Of a DNA stretch of 64,000 nucleotides, positions 8,841-16,767 are shown piece by piece. Location: positions 25,061-89,060 of the forward strand of contig NZ_JHWH01000022.1 in the NCBI RefSeq assembly GCF_000622145.1, given 5' to 3'. This DNA is from Paracoccus yeei ATCC BAA-599. Its GTDB lineage: Bacteria; Pseudomonadota; Alphaproteobacteria; Rhodobacterales; Rhodobacteraceae. The notes under the pieces are model-generated. The model made no database searches. It saw nothing but the letters and a program-made list of their open reading frames with translations, and was not told the origin of the DNA. How positions within the stretch are numbered: position 1 is the first letter of the stretch; the number at the start of each line of letters is the position of its first letter. The translations under genes were made by a program, and so were the position numbers.

Positions 8841-9137
8841 TCAGGCTTGGAAGGTCTCGTGATGCCGGATCACTTCGGCAATCACGAAATTCAGGAATTT
8901 GCGCGCGAATTCCGGGTCGAGATCGGCCTCGCGCGCGAGGCGTTCCAGCCGCTCGATCTGGCTCGCCTCGCGGGCGGGATCGGACGGAGGAAGGTCGTGT
9001 TCGGCCTTGAGGCGGCCGACGTTCTGGGTGTGCTTGAAGCGCTCGGCCAGCGTATAGACCAGGATCGCGTCCAGACGGTCGATGCTGGCGCGGTGCTCTT
9101 TCAGAAGCTGCGCGGCGCGGGCGGCGTCATCCTTCAC
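8841..9137 (-). CDS. Chorismate mutase, AroQ type (GTG start)
   Basis: 98 residues from a GTG at 9137 with GGAG 9 nt upstream; no ATG gives a sensible start. The AroQ helix-bundle pattern is seen: HRASIDRLDAILVYTLAERF (active-site Arg and Asp), then KHTQNVGRLKAEHDLPPSDP with the conserved Lys, and RKFLNFVIAEVIRHHE. It converts chorismate to prephenate for phenylalanine and tyrosine synthesis. It is a free-standing single-domain enzyme between a GNAT gene and rpsP. An unusual four-copy 11-bp tandem repeat lies just upstream of its ribosome site. Confidence 0.9.
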   Translation of the reverse strand: MKDDAARAAQLLKEHRASIDRLDAILVYTLAERFKHTQNVGRLKAEHDLPPSDPAREASQIERLERLAREADLDPEFARKFLNFVIAEVIRHHETFQA

Positions 9138-9174
9138 GCGGAAAACTCCAAGCAGTTGATTTTCAAGAAAGCGG

Positions 9175-9218
9175 CTGTGCACCGCCCGTACACCGGGCGT
9201 ACACCGGCCATGCACCGG
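9175..9218 (-). repeat. Four tandem 11-bp repeats upstream of the chorismate mutase gene
   Basis: On the minus strand the units are CCGGTGCATGG, CCGGTGTACGC, CCGGTGTACGG and GCGGTGCACAG, head to tail. An 11-bp period is roughly one DNA turn, so the copies face the same side of the helix. They lie between the GNAT stop (9226) and the chorismate mutase ribosome site (about 9147). Confidence 0.75.
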
Positions 9219-9225
9219 GCGTCGC

Positions 9226-9756
9226 TCATGCGAAGGCCTCCGCCGGGTGGCGCCAGACGTCGCAGGGCTCGGCGCCGGGATGCGCGGCGGCGGCATCGCG
9301 CTCGGCCCCCAGCCGCCGGGCCAGCGCGGCCGAGCGGTCGTTGGCGGGCAGGATATAGCTGACGGCGGTGGTCCAGCCGAGGCTGCGGGCGGCAAAGTCG
9401 CGGGCGGCCAGCGCCGCCTCATGCGCGATGCCCCTGCCCTCGGCGGCGGCGTCCCACAGCGTCCAGCCGATCTCGGGCTCGGGCCAGCCGTCGGGAAACC
9501 AGGGCCCGATCCCGCCCAGCGCGGCACCGCTCGCGCGGTCGGTCACGGTGAACAGCCCATAGCCGCGCAGCACCCAATGGCCGATGATATGGCCGAAGGC
9601 GCGCCAGGCCAGGCCCGGCGCCAAGAGCGGCCCGCCGACCCAGACCGAGCGTTCGGATGCGGCAAAGTCACGCCAGACCGGCCAGTCGCCAGCCTGCGGC
9701 GCGCGCAGGACCAGACGCTCGGTCGTCAGCACAGGCGTGTCGGAAAGCGTGATCAC
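9226..9756 (-). CDS. GNAT family N-acetyltransferase (RimJ/RimL-like)
   Basis: 176 residues with the RimL-type opening LTTERLVLRAPQAGDWPVW. The middle strand region is GYGLFTVTDRASGAALGGIG, followed by the acetyl-CoA-binding area EGRGIAHEAALAARDFAARS and the late helix NDRSAALARRLGAERD. This is the ribosomal-protein N-acetyltransferase-like branch, although substrates in this branch vary widely. It begins directly after the ffh stop with no gap, suggesting cotranscription with ffh. Confidence 0.88.
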   Translation of the reverse strand: MITLSDTPVLTTERLVLRAPQAGDWPVWRDFAASERSVWVGGPLLAPGLAWRAFGHIIGHWVLRGYGLFTVTDRASGAALGGIGPWFPDGWPEPEIGWTLWDAAAEGRGIAHEAALAARDFAARSLGWTTAVSYILPANDRSAALARRLGAERDAAAAHPGAEPCDVWRHPAEAFA

Positions 9757-11253
9757 CTATTTCTTCCCGAACAGCCCGGAAAGCCCGCCGGGCAGGTTCA
9801 TGCCGCCCAGCTGCCCGCCCAGGCCCTTGGGGTCCTGCAGCATCTTGGTCGCCTCGGCCATCTGGGCCGGATCGACATTGGCCATGTCGGGCAGGCCGCC
9901 ACCCTTGCCGGCCATGGCGCGCATGGCCTGCTTCAGCATGCCGCCCTTGCCCATCTTGCCCAGCTTCTTCATCGTGTCGGCCATCTGCTTCTGCATCTTC
10001 AGAAGCTTGTTCAGCTCGGCCACGTCCATGCCGGCGCCGGCGGCGATCCGCTTCTTGCGGCTGGCCTGCAGCATGTCCGGGTTGGCGCGTTCCTTTTTCG
10101 TCATCGAGTTGATCAGCGCGATCTGGCGCTTCAGCGCCTTGTCGTCGAGCCCGGCCGATTCGGCCTGCTTGGCCATCTTGCCCATGCCGGGCATCATGCC
10201 CATGATCGACTGCATGCCGCCCATCTTGATCATCTGCTCAAGCTGGTTCTTCAGGTCGTTCATGTTGAACAGACCCTTCTGGAAGCGCTTCATCATGCGC
10301 TCGGCCTGCTCGACCTCCAGCACCTCCTGCGCCTTCTCGACCAGGGCGACGATGTCGCCCATGCCGAGGATGCGGCCGGCGATGCGCTGCGCATCGAAGA
10401 CCTCGAGGGCGTCCATCTTTTCGCCCAGGCCGACAAAGCGGATCGGCTTGCCGGTGACGGCCCGCATCGAGAGCGCCGCGCCCCCGCGCCCGTCGCCGTC
10501 CATCCGCGTCAGCACGACGCCTGTGACACCGACCTTGGCGTCGAATTCGCTGGCGACATTGACGGCGTCCTGGCCGGTCAGACCGTCGACGACCAGCAGC
10601 GTCTCGCGCGGGCTGGCCACGTCGCGGACCGCCTGGACCTCGTCCATCAGGACTTCGTCGATGTGCAGCCGACCGGCGGTGTCGAGCATGTAGACGTCAT
10701 AGCCGCCCAGGGACGCCTGCTGCTTGGCGCGTTTCGCGATCTGGACCGCATTCTCGCCCGGCACGATCGGCAGGGTGTCGACGCCAATCTGGCTGCCCAG
10801 GATCGCCAGCTGCTCCATCGCGGCCGGGCGGTTGGTGTCCAGGGACGCCATCAGCACGCGCTTCTTCTCGCGGTCCTTCAGGCGCTTGGCGAGCTTTGCC
10901 GTGGTGGTGGTCTTGCCCGAGCCCTGCAGCCCGACCATCAGGATCGGCGCCGGCGGGCTGTCGATGCGCAGCGCGTCGGGCGCGCCCTCGCCCTGCAGGA
11001 CCTTGATCAGCTCGTCATGGACGATCTTGACGACCTGCTGGCCCGGCGTCACCGATTTCGTGACGGCCGCGCCGGTGGCCTTGGCGGTGACCGACTTCAC
11101 GAAGCTGCGCGCCACGGGCAGGGACACGTCGGCCTCCAGCAGGGCGACGCGCACCTCGCGCATGGCGGCGGCGACGTCGTCCTCGGACAGCGCGCCCTGC
11201 TTGGTCAGCCGGTCGAAGACGCCTCCAAGGCGGTCGGACAGGTTTTCAAACAT
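9757..11253 (-). CDS. ffh: Signal recognition particle protein Ffh (SRP54)
   Basis: 498 residues. The N domain begins MFENLSDRLGGVFDRLTKQG. The GTPase G domain shows G1 MVGLQGSGKTTTTAKLAKRL, the DTAGRL box, TRMDGDGRGG and PIRFVGLGEKMDALE. The C-terminal methionine-rich M domain (about residues 310-430; GMMPGMGKM, MLQASRKKRIAAGAG) binds SRP RNA and signal peptides. It targets nascent membrane proteins to FtsY/SecYEG. It leads the minus-strand block with GNAT and chorismate mutase. No SRP RNA gene was found in the window. Confidence 0.98.
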   Translation of the reverse strand: MFENLSDRLGGVFDRLTKQGALSEDDVAAAMREVRVALLEADVSLPVARSFVKSVTAKATGAAVTKSVTPGQQVVKIVHDELIKVLQGEGAPDALRIDSPPAPILMVGLQGSGKTTTTAKLAKRLKDREKKRVLMASLDTNRPAAMEQLAILGSQIGVDTLPIVPGENAVQIAKRAKQQASLGGYDVYMLDTAGRLHIDEVLMDEVQAVRDVASPRETLLVVDGLTGQDAVNVASEFDAKVGVTGVVLTRMDGDGRGGAALSMRAVTGKPIRFVGLGEKMDALEVFDAQRIAGRILGMGDIVALVEKAQEVLEVEQAERMMKRFQKGLFNMNDLKNQLEQMIKMGGMQSIMGMMPGMGKMAKQAESAGLDDKALKRQIALINSMTKKERANPDMLQASRKKRIAAGAGMDVAELNKLLKMQKQMADTMKKLGKMGKGGMLKQAMRAMAGKGGGLPDMANVDPAQMAEATKMLQDPKGLGGQLGGMNLPGGLSGLFGKK

Positions 11254-11344
11254 CGGCGGCCCTCCAGTGGTTTGCCGTTTGCCCCGGAAGCGGGACGCGA
11301 TAGGCAGAGACGCCCCCGTGGGCGCAACGCGCTGACGGGGGGCG

Positions 11345-11397
11345 ATCCCCGGCCGAGCCAGGGACCGGAAGGGCAGACCTTCCGGGAATCCGGGGAT
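11345..11397. other. Composite intergenic hairpin upstream of ffh
   Basis: Two nested perfect inverted repeats. The outer arms are ATCCCCGG (11345-11352) and CCGGGGAT (11390-11397). The inner stem is CCGGAAGG (11365-11372) and CCTTCCGG (11378-11385) with a GCAGA loop. No U-run follows on either strand, so it is not a standard intrinsic terminator. It lies in the ffh 5' region and could be a leader structure or a protein site. Confidence 0.55.
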
Positions 11398-11472
11398 GCA
11401 TAGTCCAGATGGCGGCGCGAGTCAACCGGACGCGCCCCGCCCCGACGTCCCGCCTGGCCAGCGGTCGCGACC

Positions 11473-11525
11473 GGGTATTTCAGCAACAAGGAAACGCCAG
11501 GGTCTTCCTTGTTGCCCAAATACCC
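11473..11525. terminator. Long hairpin, likely terminator of the ecm transcript
   Basis: GGGTATTT (11473-11480) pairs with AAATACCC (11518-11525), and CAACAAGGAA (11484-11493) pairs with TTCCTTGTTG (11505-11514). It lies 20 bp beyond the ecm stop on the minus strand. Its GGGTATTT...CAACAAGGAA wording resembles the GGGATATTT...CAAGAAAGAA repeats found at 56.2 and 59.6-59.8 kb, so it may belong to the same dispersed family. Confidence 0.7.
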
Positions 11526-11545
11526 ATGCGGCGCCCGCCACGGGC

Positions 11546-13504
11546 TCAGGCGGCTGCCTCCTTGGGCGCGACCAGGGCCACGATGTCCATCATGATGCGG
11601 TTCAGTTCGAAGTCCTTGGGGGTATAGACGCGGGCCACGCCCATGGCGCGCAGCCGGGCGGCGTCGTCGTCGGGGATGATGCCGCCGACGACCACCGGCA
11701 CCTGCGCCAGCCCCGCCGCGCGCATCCGCTCCATCAGGTCCTCGATCAGCGGCAGGTGGCTGCCCGAGAGGATGGAGAGGCCGACGATATGGGCGTCCTC
11801 CTCGGCCGCGCGGGCGACGATCTGCTCGGGCGTCAGGCGGATGCCTTCATAGGTGATGTCCATGCCGCAATCGCGGGCGCGGAAGGCGATCTGCTCGGCG
11901 CCGTTCGAATGGCCGTCGAGGCCCGGCTTGCCGACCAGGAACTTGAGCCGCCGGCCCAGGCGATGGCTGACCGCATCCACCGCCTCGCGGATCGGCTCGA
12001 GCCCCTCGGTGCGGTTCGAGGGCGATTGCGACACGCCCGTGGGCCCGCGGTATTCGCCGTGGACCTCGCGCATGACCTGGGCCCATTCGCCGGTCGTGGC
12101 CCCGGCCTTGGCGGCGGCGATGGAAAAGGGCATCACGTTCTGGCCCCTCTGCGCGGCATCGCGCAGCGCGGCGAGGGCGGCACGGGCGGCCGTCTCGTCG
12201 CGGGCTTGCCGCCAGGCCTGCAGCCGGGCGATCTGGTCCTGTTCCACCGCCGGATCGACGACCATGATGCCGCCGTCGCCCGCGGTCAGCGGCGAGGGCT
12301 CGCCCTGCTGCCAGCGGTTGACGCCCACGACCACCGTCTCGTTCGCCTCGATCCGGTTCAGCCGCGCGGCGTTCGATTCGACCAGCCGCGACTTCATGTA
12401 TTCGATGGCGGCGATGGCGCCGCCCATCTGGTCCAGCGTCGCCAGCTCTGACCGCGCACCCTCCTTCAGCTCCTCGACCTTGGCGGCGATGGCCGGATTG
12501 CCGTCGAAAAGATCGCCGTATTCCAGCAGGTCGGTCTCATAGGCGACGATCTGCTGCATCCGCAGCGACCATTGCTGGTCCCAGGGCCGAGGCAGGCCCA
12601 GCGCCTCGTTCCAGGCCGGCAGCTGCACGGCGCGGGCGCGGGCGTTCTTGGACAGCACCACGGCCAGCATTTCCAAGAGGATGCGATAGACGTTGTTTTC
12701 CGGCTGCTGCTCGGTCAGGCCGAGGCTGTTCACCTGCACGCCGTAGCGGAAGCGGCGGAATTTCTCGTCCTCGATGGCGTAGCGGTCGCGGCAGATCTCG
12801 TCCCAGAGTTCGGTAAAGGCGCGCATCTTGCACAGTTCGGTCACGAAGCGGATGCCGGCGTTCACGAAGAAGCTGATGCGGCCGACCATAGCCGGGAAAT
12901 CCTGCGCCTCGACCTTGGTTTTCAGATCGTCCAGCACGGCGATGCCGGTCGCCAGCGCATAGGCCAGTTCCTGTTCGGGCGTCGCGCCGGCTTCCTGCAG
13001 GTGATAGGAGCAGACGTTCATCGGGTTCCATTTGGGCAGGTTCCGTGCCGTATAGGCCGCGACGTCGGTAATCATCTTCAGCGAGGGCTTCGGCGGGCAG
13101 ATATAGGTGCCGCGCGACAGGTATTCCTTGATGATGTCGTTCTGCACCGTGCCTTGCAGCTTGGTCACATCGGCGCCCTGCTCTTCGGCCACCGCGATGT
13201 AAAGCGACAGGAGCCACGGCGCGGTGGCGTTGATCGTCATCGAGGTGTTCATCTGCTCGAGCGGGATCTGGTCGAACAGCGCCCGCATGTCGCCCAGGTG
13301 GCAGACCGGCACGCCGACCTTGCCGACCTCGCCCCGCGCCAGGACGTGGTCGCTGTCATAGCCGGTCTGGGTCGGCAGGTCGAAGGCCACCGACAGGCCC
13401 GTCTGCCCCTTGGCCAGGTTGGTGCGGTAGAGCGCGTTCGATTTCTCGGCCGTCGAGTGCCCCGCATAGGTGCGGAACAGCCAGGGTTTGTCCTTCTGCG
13501 CCAC
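11546..13504 (-). CDS. ecm: Ethylmalonyl-CoA mutase (coenzyme B12-dependent)
   Basis: 652 residues from a GTG at 13504 (MAQKDKPWLFRTYAGHSTAE), with GAGG 8 nt upstream. This is the length of the characterised Rhodobacter sphaeroides enzyme. The substrate TIM barrel includes GQTGLSVAFDLPTQTGYDSD and MNTSMTINATAPWLLSLYIA. The C-terminal cobalamin domain holds the DxHxxG motif in VGKPGLDGHSNGAEQIAFRA and the loop LSILSGSH. It converts (2R)-ethylmalonyl-CoA to methylsuccinyl-CoA in the ethylmalonyl-CoA pathway of acetyl-CoA assimilation. Its partner ccr lies 19 kb away, facing outward. Methylmalonyl-CoA mutase is less likely because of the MeaA-like N-terminus and single-chain architecture. Confidence 0.95.
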   Translation of the reverse strand: MAQKDKPWLFRTYAGHSTAEKSNALYRTNLAKGQTGLSVAFDLPTQTGYDSDHVLARGEVGKVGVPVCHLGDMRALFDQIPLEQMNTSMTINATAPWLLSLYIAVAEEQGADVTKLQGTVQNDIIKEYLSRGTYICPPKPSLKMITDVAAYTARNLPKWNPMNVCSYHLQEAGATPEQELAYALATGIAVLDDLKTKVEAQDFPAMVGRISFFVNAGIRFVTELCKMRAFTELWDEICRDRYAIEDEKFRRFRYGVQVNSLGLTEQQPENNVYRILLEMLAVVLSKNARARAVQLPAWNEALGLPRPWDQQWSLRMQQIVAYETDLLEYGDLFDGNPAIAAKVEELKEGARSELATLDQMGGAIAAIEYMKSRLVESNAARLNRIEANETVVVGVNRWQQGEPSPLTAGDGGIMVVDPAVEQDQIARLQAWRQARDETAARAALAALRDAAQRGQNVMPFSIAAAKAGATTGEWAQVMREVHGEYRGPTGVSQSPSNRTEGLEPIREAVDAVSHRLGRRLKFLVGKPGLDGHSNGAEQIAFRARDCGMDITYEGIRLTPEQIVARAAEEDAHIVGLSILSGSHLPLIEDLMERMRAAGLAQVPVVVGGIIPDDDAARLRAMGVARVYTPKDFELNRIMMDIVALVAPKEAAA

Positions 13505-13538
13505 GACATTGCCTCGCAACTTTATTACCACAGAGGAA

Positions 13539-13567
13539 TGGGTAGCGTAACATTGCTGCGGCGTCAA
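13539..13567 (-). promoter_or_regulatory. Candidate ecm promoter with motif shared with ccr
   Basis: On the minus strand TTGACG (13567-13562), a 17-bp spacer, and TACCCA (13544-13539), giving a leader of about 30 nt before the GTG. The spacer contains GCAATGTTACGCT (13556-13544), which recurs with one mismatch (GCAATGTTGCGCT, 32296-32308) upstream of ccr. Confidence 0.5.
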
Positions 13568-13683
13568 TTCGCCGCAACGCAGAAAATGGGCGGCGACCTC
13601 GGCTCCTGCAGGACGCGCTGTTCATGCGGCGGAGGCGAAAGGGCGCCCTGGCTGTCGGCGCCGCTCTCCCTCCGGGGCCCGCG

Positions 13684-15099
13684 TCATCCGTGGGGAATGA
13701 CCTTGCCCGGGTTCATCAGGTCCTTGGGGTCCAGGGCCTGCTTCAGCGCGCGCATCAGGGCGAGCTTGCCGGCGGGGGCATGGCGGGCCAGCAGGTCGCG
13801 CTTGACCTGGCCGATACCGTATTCGGCGCTGAACGTGCCCTCCATCAGCGCGGCCAGGTCGTAGATCAGCGGCGAGACGCTTGCCTCGAGGGACCGCTTG
13901 AAGCCAGGCTGGTCCGACCCTGCCGGCGCCAGGATGTTGAAGTGGACATTGCCGTCGCCGACATGGCCATAGACCGAGAGAATCGCGTCCGGTGCCTCGC
14001 GCGCGACGATGGCCGAGGCCGCCTGGATGAATTCGGCCAGGCGCGAGCTTCGCACGGCGACATCGTGCTTGACCGAGCCGCCGTGATGCACCTCGGCCTC
14101 GGGGATGCTTTCGCGCAGGGTCCAGAACGCGGCGCGCTGCTGGCCGCTGGCGGCGATGGCGCCGTCGCTGACCAGCCCCTCCTCGAACAGCTGTTCAAGG
14201 AGTGCGCTTGCCGTATCTTCGAGGTTCAGGACCGGAGAGGCGGTCGCCGCCTCGAGCAGGACGTAATGCGGGCCTGGCGCCGACAGCGGGTGGCGCAGTT
14301 CCGGCCGGGCCGAGAGCAGCAGTTGCAGGGATCTGTCCGAGAGATACTCGAACGAGGTCACCATCTCGCCCGTCTGTTCCTGCGCCATGCCCAGGATGGT
14401 CGCCAGGCTGGCGATGTCCTGGATGGCCAGGAAGGCCGTCACCGTCTGGCGCGGCTTGCGGGCCAGTTTCAGCGACACCGCGGTGATGATGCCCAGCGTG
14501 CCCTCGGCCCCCAGGAACAGCTGCTTCACGTCATAGCCCGCGTTGTTCTTGCGCAGGGGCGAAAGGTCGCTGAACAGGCTGCCGTCGGGCAGGACCACCT
14601 CGAGCCCCAGCACCAGGTCGCGCGCCATGCCGTATCGCAGCACCGACAGCCCGCCCGCATTGGTCGAGAGATTGCCGCCGATGCGGCAGGATTGCTGCGA
14701 GCCGAGCCCCAGCGGCATCAGCAGCCCGGCGTCGTCTGCGGCGTGCTGGATCTCGGCCAGAATCATGCCGGCCTCGGCGGTCAGCGACAGGTTGCCCGGA
14801 TCCAGGTCGCGCAGGCGGTTCATCCGCTCGAGGCTGACGAGCAGGTCCTGGCCGCTGTCCGAGGGGGTGGCCGCCGCGCAATAGCCGGTGTTGCCGCCCT
14901 GCGGGACCAGGGCCACGCCCGCAGCCGCGCAGGCGCGGACGATGCGCTGGACCTCGGCCGTGTCGCGGGGGCGCAGCAGCGCGGGCGTGCGTCCGGTATG
15001 CTGGCGGCGGAAATCGGTGGCATAGCCGGCGATGATGTCGGGATCGCGGGTGACGATCTCGGCCGGCAGCTGGGCCAGCACCTGTTCAATGGGTTGCAC
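13684..15099 (-). CDS. FAD-linked D-2-hydroxyacid dehydrogenase (GlcD / D2HGDH-like)
   Basis: 471 residues from a GTG at 15099 with GAGGAAA about 10 nt upstream. The N-terminal VAO/PCMH FAD domain shows VPQGGNTGYCAAATPSDSG and GGNLSTNAGGLSVLRYGMAR. The C-terminal cap has the metal/substrate region SVYGHVGDGNVHFNILAPAG and ends with ALDPKDLMNPGKVIP. It is the family of D-lactate, glycolate and D-2-hydroxyglutarate dehydrogenases that pass electrons to quinone or ETF. It lies downstream of lrp1 in the catabolic island, suggesting oxidation of a 2-hydroxyacid produced there. The exact substrate is unknown. Confidence 0.88.
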   Translation of the reverse strand: MQPIEQVLAQLPAEIVTRDPDIIAGYATDFRRQHTGRTPALLRPRDTAEVQRIVRACAAAGVALVPQGGNTGYCAAATPSDSGQDLLVSLERMNRLRDLDPGNLSLTAEAGMILAEIQHAADDAGLLMPLGLGSQQSCRIGGNLSTNAGGLSVLRYGMARDLVLGLEVVLPDGSLFSDLSPLRKNNAGYDVKQLFLGAEGTLGIITAVSLKLARKPRQTVTAFLAIQDIASLATILGMAQEQTGEMVTSFEYLSDRSLQLLLSARPELRHPLSAPGPHYVLLEAATASPVLNLEDTASALLEQLFEEGLVSDGAIAASGQQRAAFWTLRESIPEAEVHHGGSVKHDVAVRSSRLAEFIQAASAIVAREAPDAILSVYGHVGDGNVHFNILAPAGSDQPGFKRSLEASVSPLIYDLAALMEGTFSAEYGIGQVKRDLLARHAPAGKLALMRALKQALDPKDLMNPGKVIPHG

Positions 15100-15180
15100 G
15101 ATCTGGTTTCCTCGACTTGTCTTGCCACGACCGCGAAGGGCCGCCGCTGGGGGAAGGGTTCGCAGCGCCGTCGCCTTGGG

Positions 15181-15672
15181 TCAGGCGTCCTCGATCAGCG
15201 ATGCGAGCGGCACCGATTCCAGGTCGATCACCGTTTTCAGGACCACATAGCTGAAGTATTTCTCGATGCCGATATCGCTCTCGAGCATGGCCTCCATCGT
15301 CGCCTGATAGCGGTCGATATTGCGCACCACGAATTTCAGAAGGTAATCATAGCCGCCGCTGACCAGGTGACATTCCTTCAGCGCGCTGCATCGGCGGATG
15401 CTGGATTCGAATTTCAGGAAATCCTCGCGCCGATGGTCGAGCAGGGTGACTTCGGTAAAGACGGTGATGTGTTCGACCAGCCTGGAAAGCTGGAGCCGGG
15501 CGTTATAGCCGACGATGTAACCCGCCTTTTCCAGCCGCTTGACGCGGGACAGGCAGGGGCTGGGCGATAGGCCGACCGCCTCCGCAAGGCGAAGGTTCGT
15601 CAGCCGGCCATTCCGTTGCAGCTGCGCCAGAATGTTGATGTCGATCCTGTCGAGTTTCGGCGTCGCGGCCAT
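15181..15672 (-). CDS. Lrp/AsnC family transcriptional regulator (lrp1)
   Basis: 163 residues. The N-terminal helix-turn-helix is seen in KLDRIDINILAQLQRNGRLT and LAEAVGLSPSPCLSRVKRLE. The C-terminal RAM (ACT-like) ligand domain contains CHLVSGGYDYLLKFVVRN. ATG at 15672 is preferred over upstream frames because it matches the start of lrp2 (MADNPKLDR / MAATPKLDR). It is a close paralog of the gene at 16241-16735. A 21-bp perfect palindrome lies 120-140 bp upstream. Likely regulates amino-acid or amine catabolism in the island, possibly with the FAD dehydrogenase downstream as a target. Confidence 0.93.
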   Translation of the reverse strand: MAATPKLDRIDINILAQLQRNGRLTNLRLAEAVGLSPSPCLSRVKRLEKAGYIVGYNARLQLSRLVEHITVFTEVTLLDHRREDFLKFESSIRRCSALKECHLVSGGYDYLLKFVVRNIDRYQATMEAMLESDIGIEKYFSYVVLKTVIDLESVPLASLIEDA

Positions 15673-15774
15673 GCGTGCGGGTTTTCCAATGCTTGAACCT
15701 GTCCCCGCGGCTGGTCGCCCGGGGACCCGGCAAGGGTCGGAGAAAACATAGCCCTGTTTCGGAGCGATCAAACC

Positions 15775-15812
15775 GACATGTTTTCATCGTGTCCATGACA
15801 GGATGTCATGGA
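15775..15812. promoter_or_regulatory. Operator upstream of lrp1, shared with the HAD2 operon
   Basis: Contains the perfect 9-3-9 palindrome TCCATGACA-GGA-TGTCATGGA (15792-15812). It is preceded at fixed distance by GACATGTTTTCATCG. The block 15775-15811 matches 23972-24008 at 28 of 37 positions, with identical spacing. The core TGACA-N3-TGTCA fits a LysR-type T-N11-A box. Confidence 0.7.
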
Positions 15813-15843
15813 CCTTCGATGCCGGTCGGCGCGCCGCTCCGGG

Positions 15844-16182
15844 CTAGAAGATTTCCGATCCGACAACGGCCCCGGCGTCGGGCTGAAGCAGCATGGTCCG
15901 GCCTTCGGCGTCGGGGGCGCCCATCACCAGGATTTCGGATTTGAAGCCTGCGATGTTTCTTGGCGGCATGTTGACCACGCAGACGACCAGCCGGCCCAGA
16001 AGCTCGGCTTCGGAATAGTTCGTGATCTGCGCGCTTGACCAGCGTTCCCCGCCATCCCCGAAATCGACCCTGACCTTGTAGGAGGGATTGCGCGCGCGGG
16101 GAAAGGGCTGGACCTCGACGATCTTGCCCACGCGCATCTCGACCTTGGAAAGGTCGTCATAGGTGATTTCCGGTTTCAACAC
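15844..16182 (-). CDS. CsaA-like tRNA-binding domain protein
   Basis: 112 residues from a GTG at 16182, 6 nt after GGAGG (a TTG follows directly). The OB-fold tRNA-binding domain is seen in YDDLSKVEMRVGKIVEVQPF, then YKVRVDFGDGGERWSSAQIT, and NMPPRNIAGFKSEILVMGAP. The same fold occurs in CsaA and the C-termini of MetRS and EMAP-II. Family members bind tRNA or unfolded proteins; the role here is unclear. It is placed between two paralogous Lrp genes in the same orientation. Confidence 0.88.
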   Translation of the reverse strand: MLKPEITYDDLSKVEMRVGKIVEVQPFPRARNPSYKVRVDFGDGGERWSSAQITNYSEAELLGRLVVCVVNMPPRNIAGFKSEILVMGAPDAEGRTMLLQPDAGAVVGSEIF

Positions 16183-16240
16183 TGTCGTCCTCCGTCCGGG
16201 CGCCCTGCGCCCCTGTTCCGTTTCCAGGCCCGAAGTCACA

Positions 16241-16735
16241 TCAGATATCCTTGCGCGTCAATGTCTTGATCGGGACATAGCCGCGGTCCAGCAGGGTCTG
16301 GATGACGATATAGCTGAAGTATTTCGAGACGCCGATGTTCTTTTCAAGAACGTCGGAAATGATGTCCTGATAGTGCAGCATGTTGCGCACCGTGAACTTG
16401 AGCAGATAATCGTACCCGCCGGAAATGAGGTGCATTTCCTGCAGATTGTCGATCTTGCGGATTTCCCGCTCGAACTTCTGGAAGTCGTCCTTGCGGTGGT
16501 CGGCCAGCGTCACCTCGGTAAAGATGATCACGCTTTCCGTCAGCTTGCCGATGTTGATCCGCGCGCGATAGCATTCGATGAAGCCGGCCTTCTCGAGCCG
16601 CTTCACCCGTTGCAGGCAGGGCGATGGCGACAGGCCGACCGCTTCGGCCAGCCTGACGTTGGTCATGCCGCTGTCGGCCTGGAGCTGCGCAAGAATGTTG
16701 ATGTCGATCCGGTCCAGCTTTGGATTGTCAGCCAT
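16241..16735 (-). CDS. Lrp/AsnC family transcriptional regulator (lrp2)
   Basis: 164 residues. HTH region KLDRIDINILAQLQADSGMT and LAEAVGLSPSPCLQRVKRLE is nearly identical to lrp1 in the recognition helix, so both may read the same sites. The RAM domain includes MHLISGGYDYLLKFTVRNML. It lies 32 bp downstream of the HAD1 gene and probably in the aminotransferase-HAD1-lrp2-csaA transcript. Lrp proteins form octamers and respond to amino acids; here the effector would be the substrate of the neighbouring aminotransferase or oxidases. Confidence 0.93.
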   Translation of the reverse strand: MADNPKLDRIDINILAQLQADSGMTNVRLAEAVGLSPSPCLQRVKRLEKAGFIECYRARINIGKLTESVIIFTEVTLADHRKDDFQKFEREIRKIDNLQEMHLISGGYDYLLKFTVRNMLHYQDIISDVLEKNIGVSKYFSYIVIQTLLDRGYVPIKTLTRKDI

Positions 16736-16767
16736 GCAAATCTTTCACCTCTTGCGCAGCGGCAGCA

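Noticed and set aside
11254..11545. SRP (4.5S) RNA next to ffh
   Set aside because: No GGAAGCAGCC-type loop or expected stem is present on either strand; the hairpins there are different structures.
15844..16182. C-terminal fragment of methionyl-tRNA synthetase
   Set aside because: The frame is a complete free-standing CsaA-size protein with its own GGAGG site and no trace of a synthetase catalytic domain upstream.
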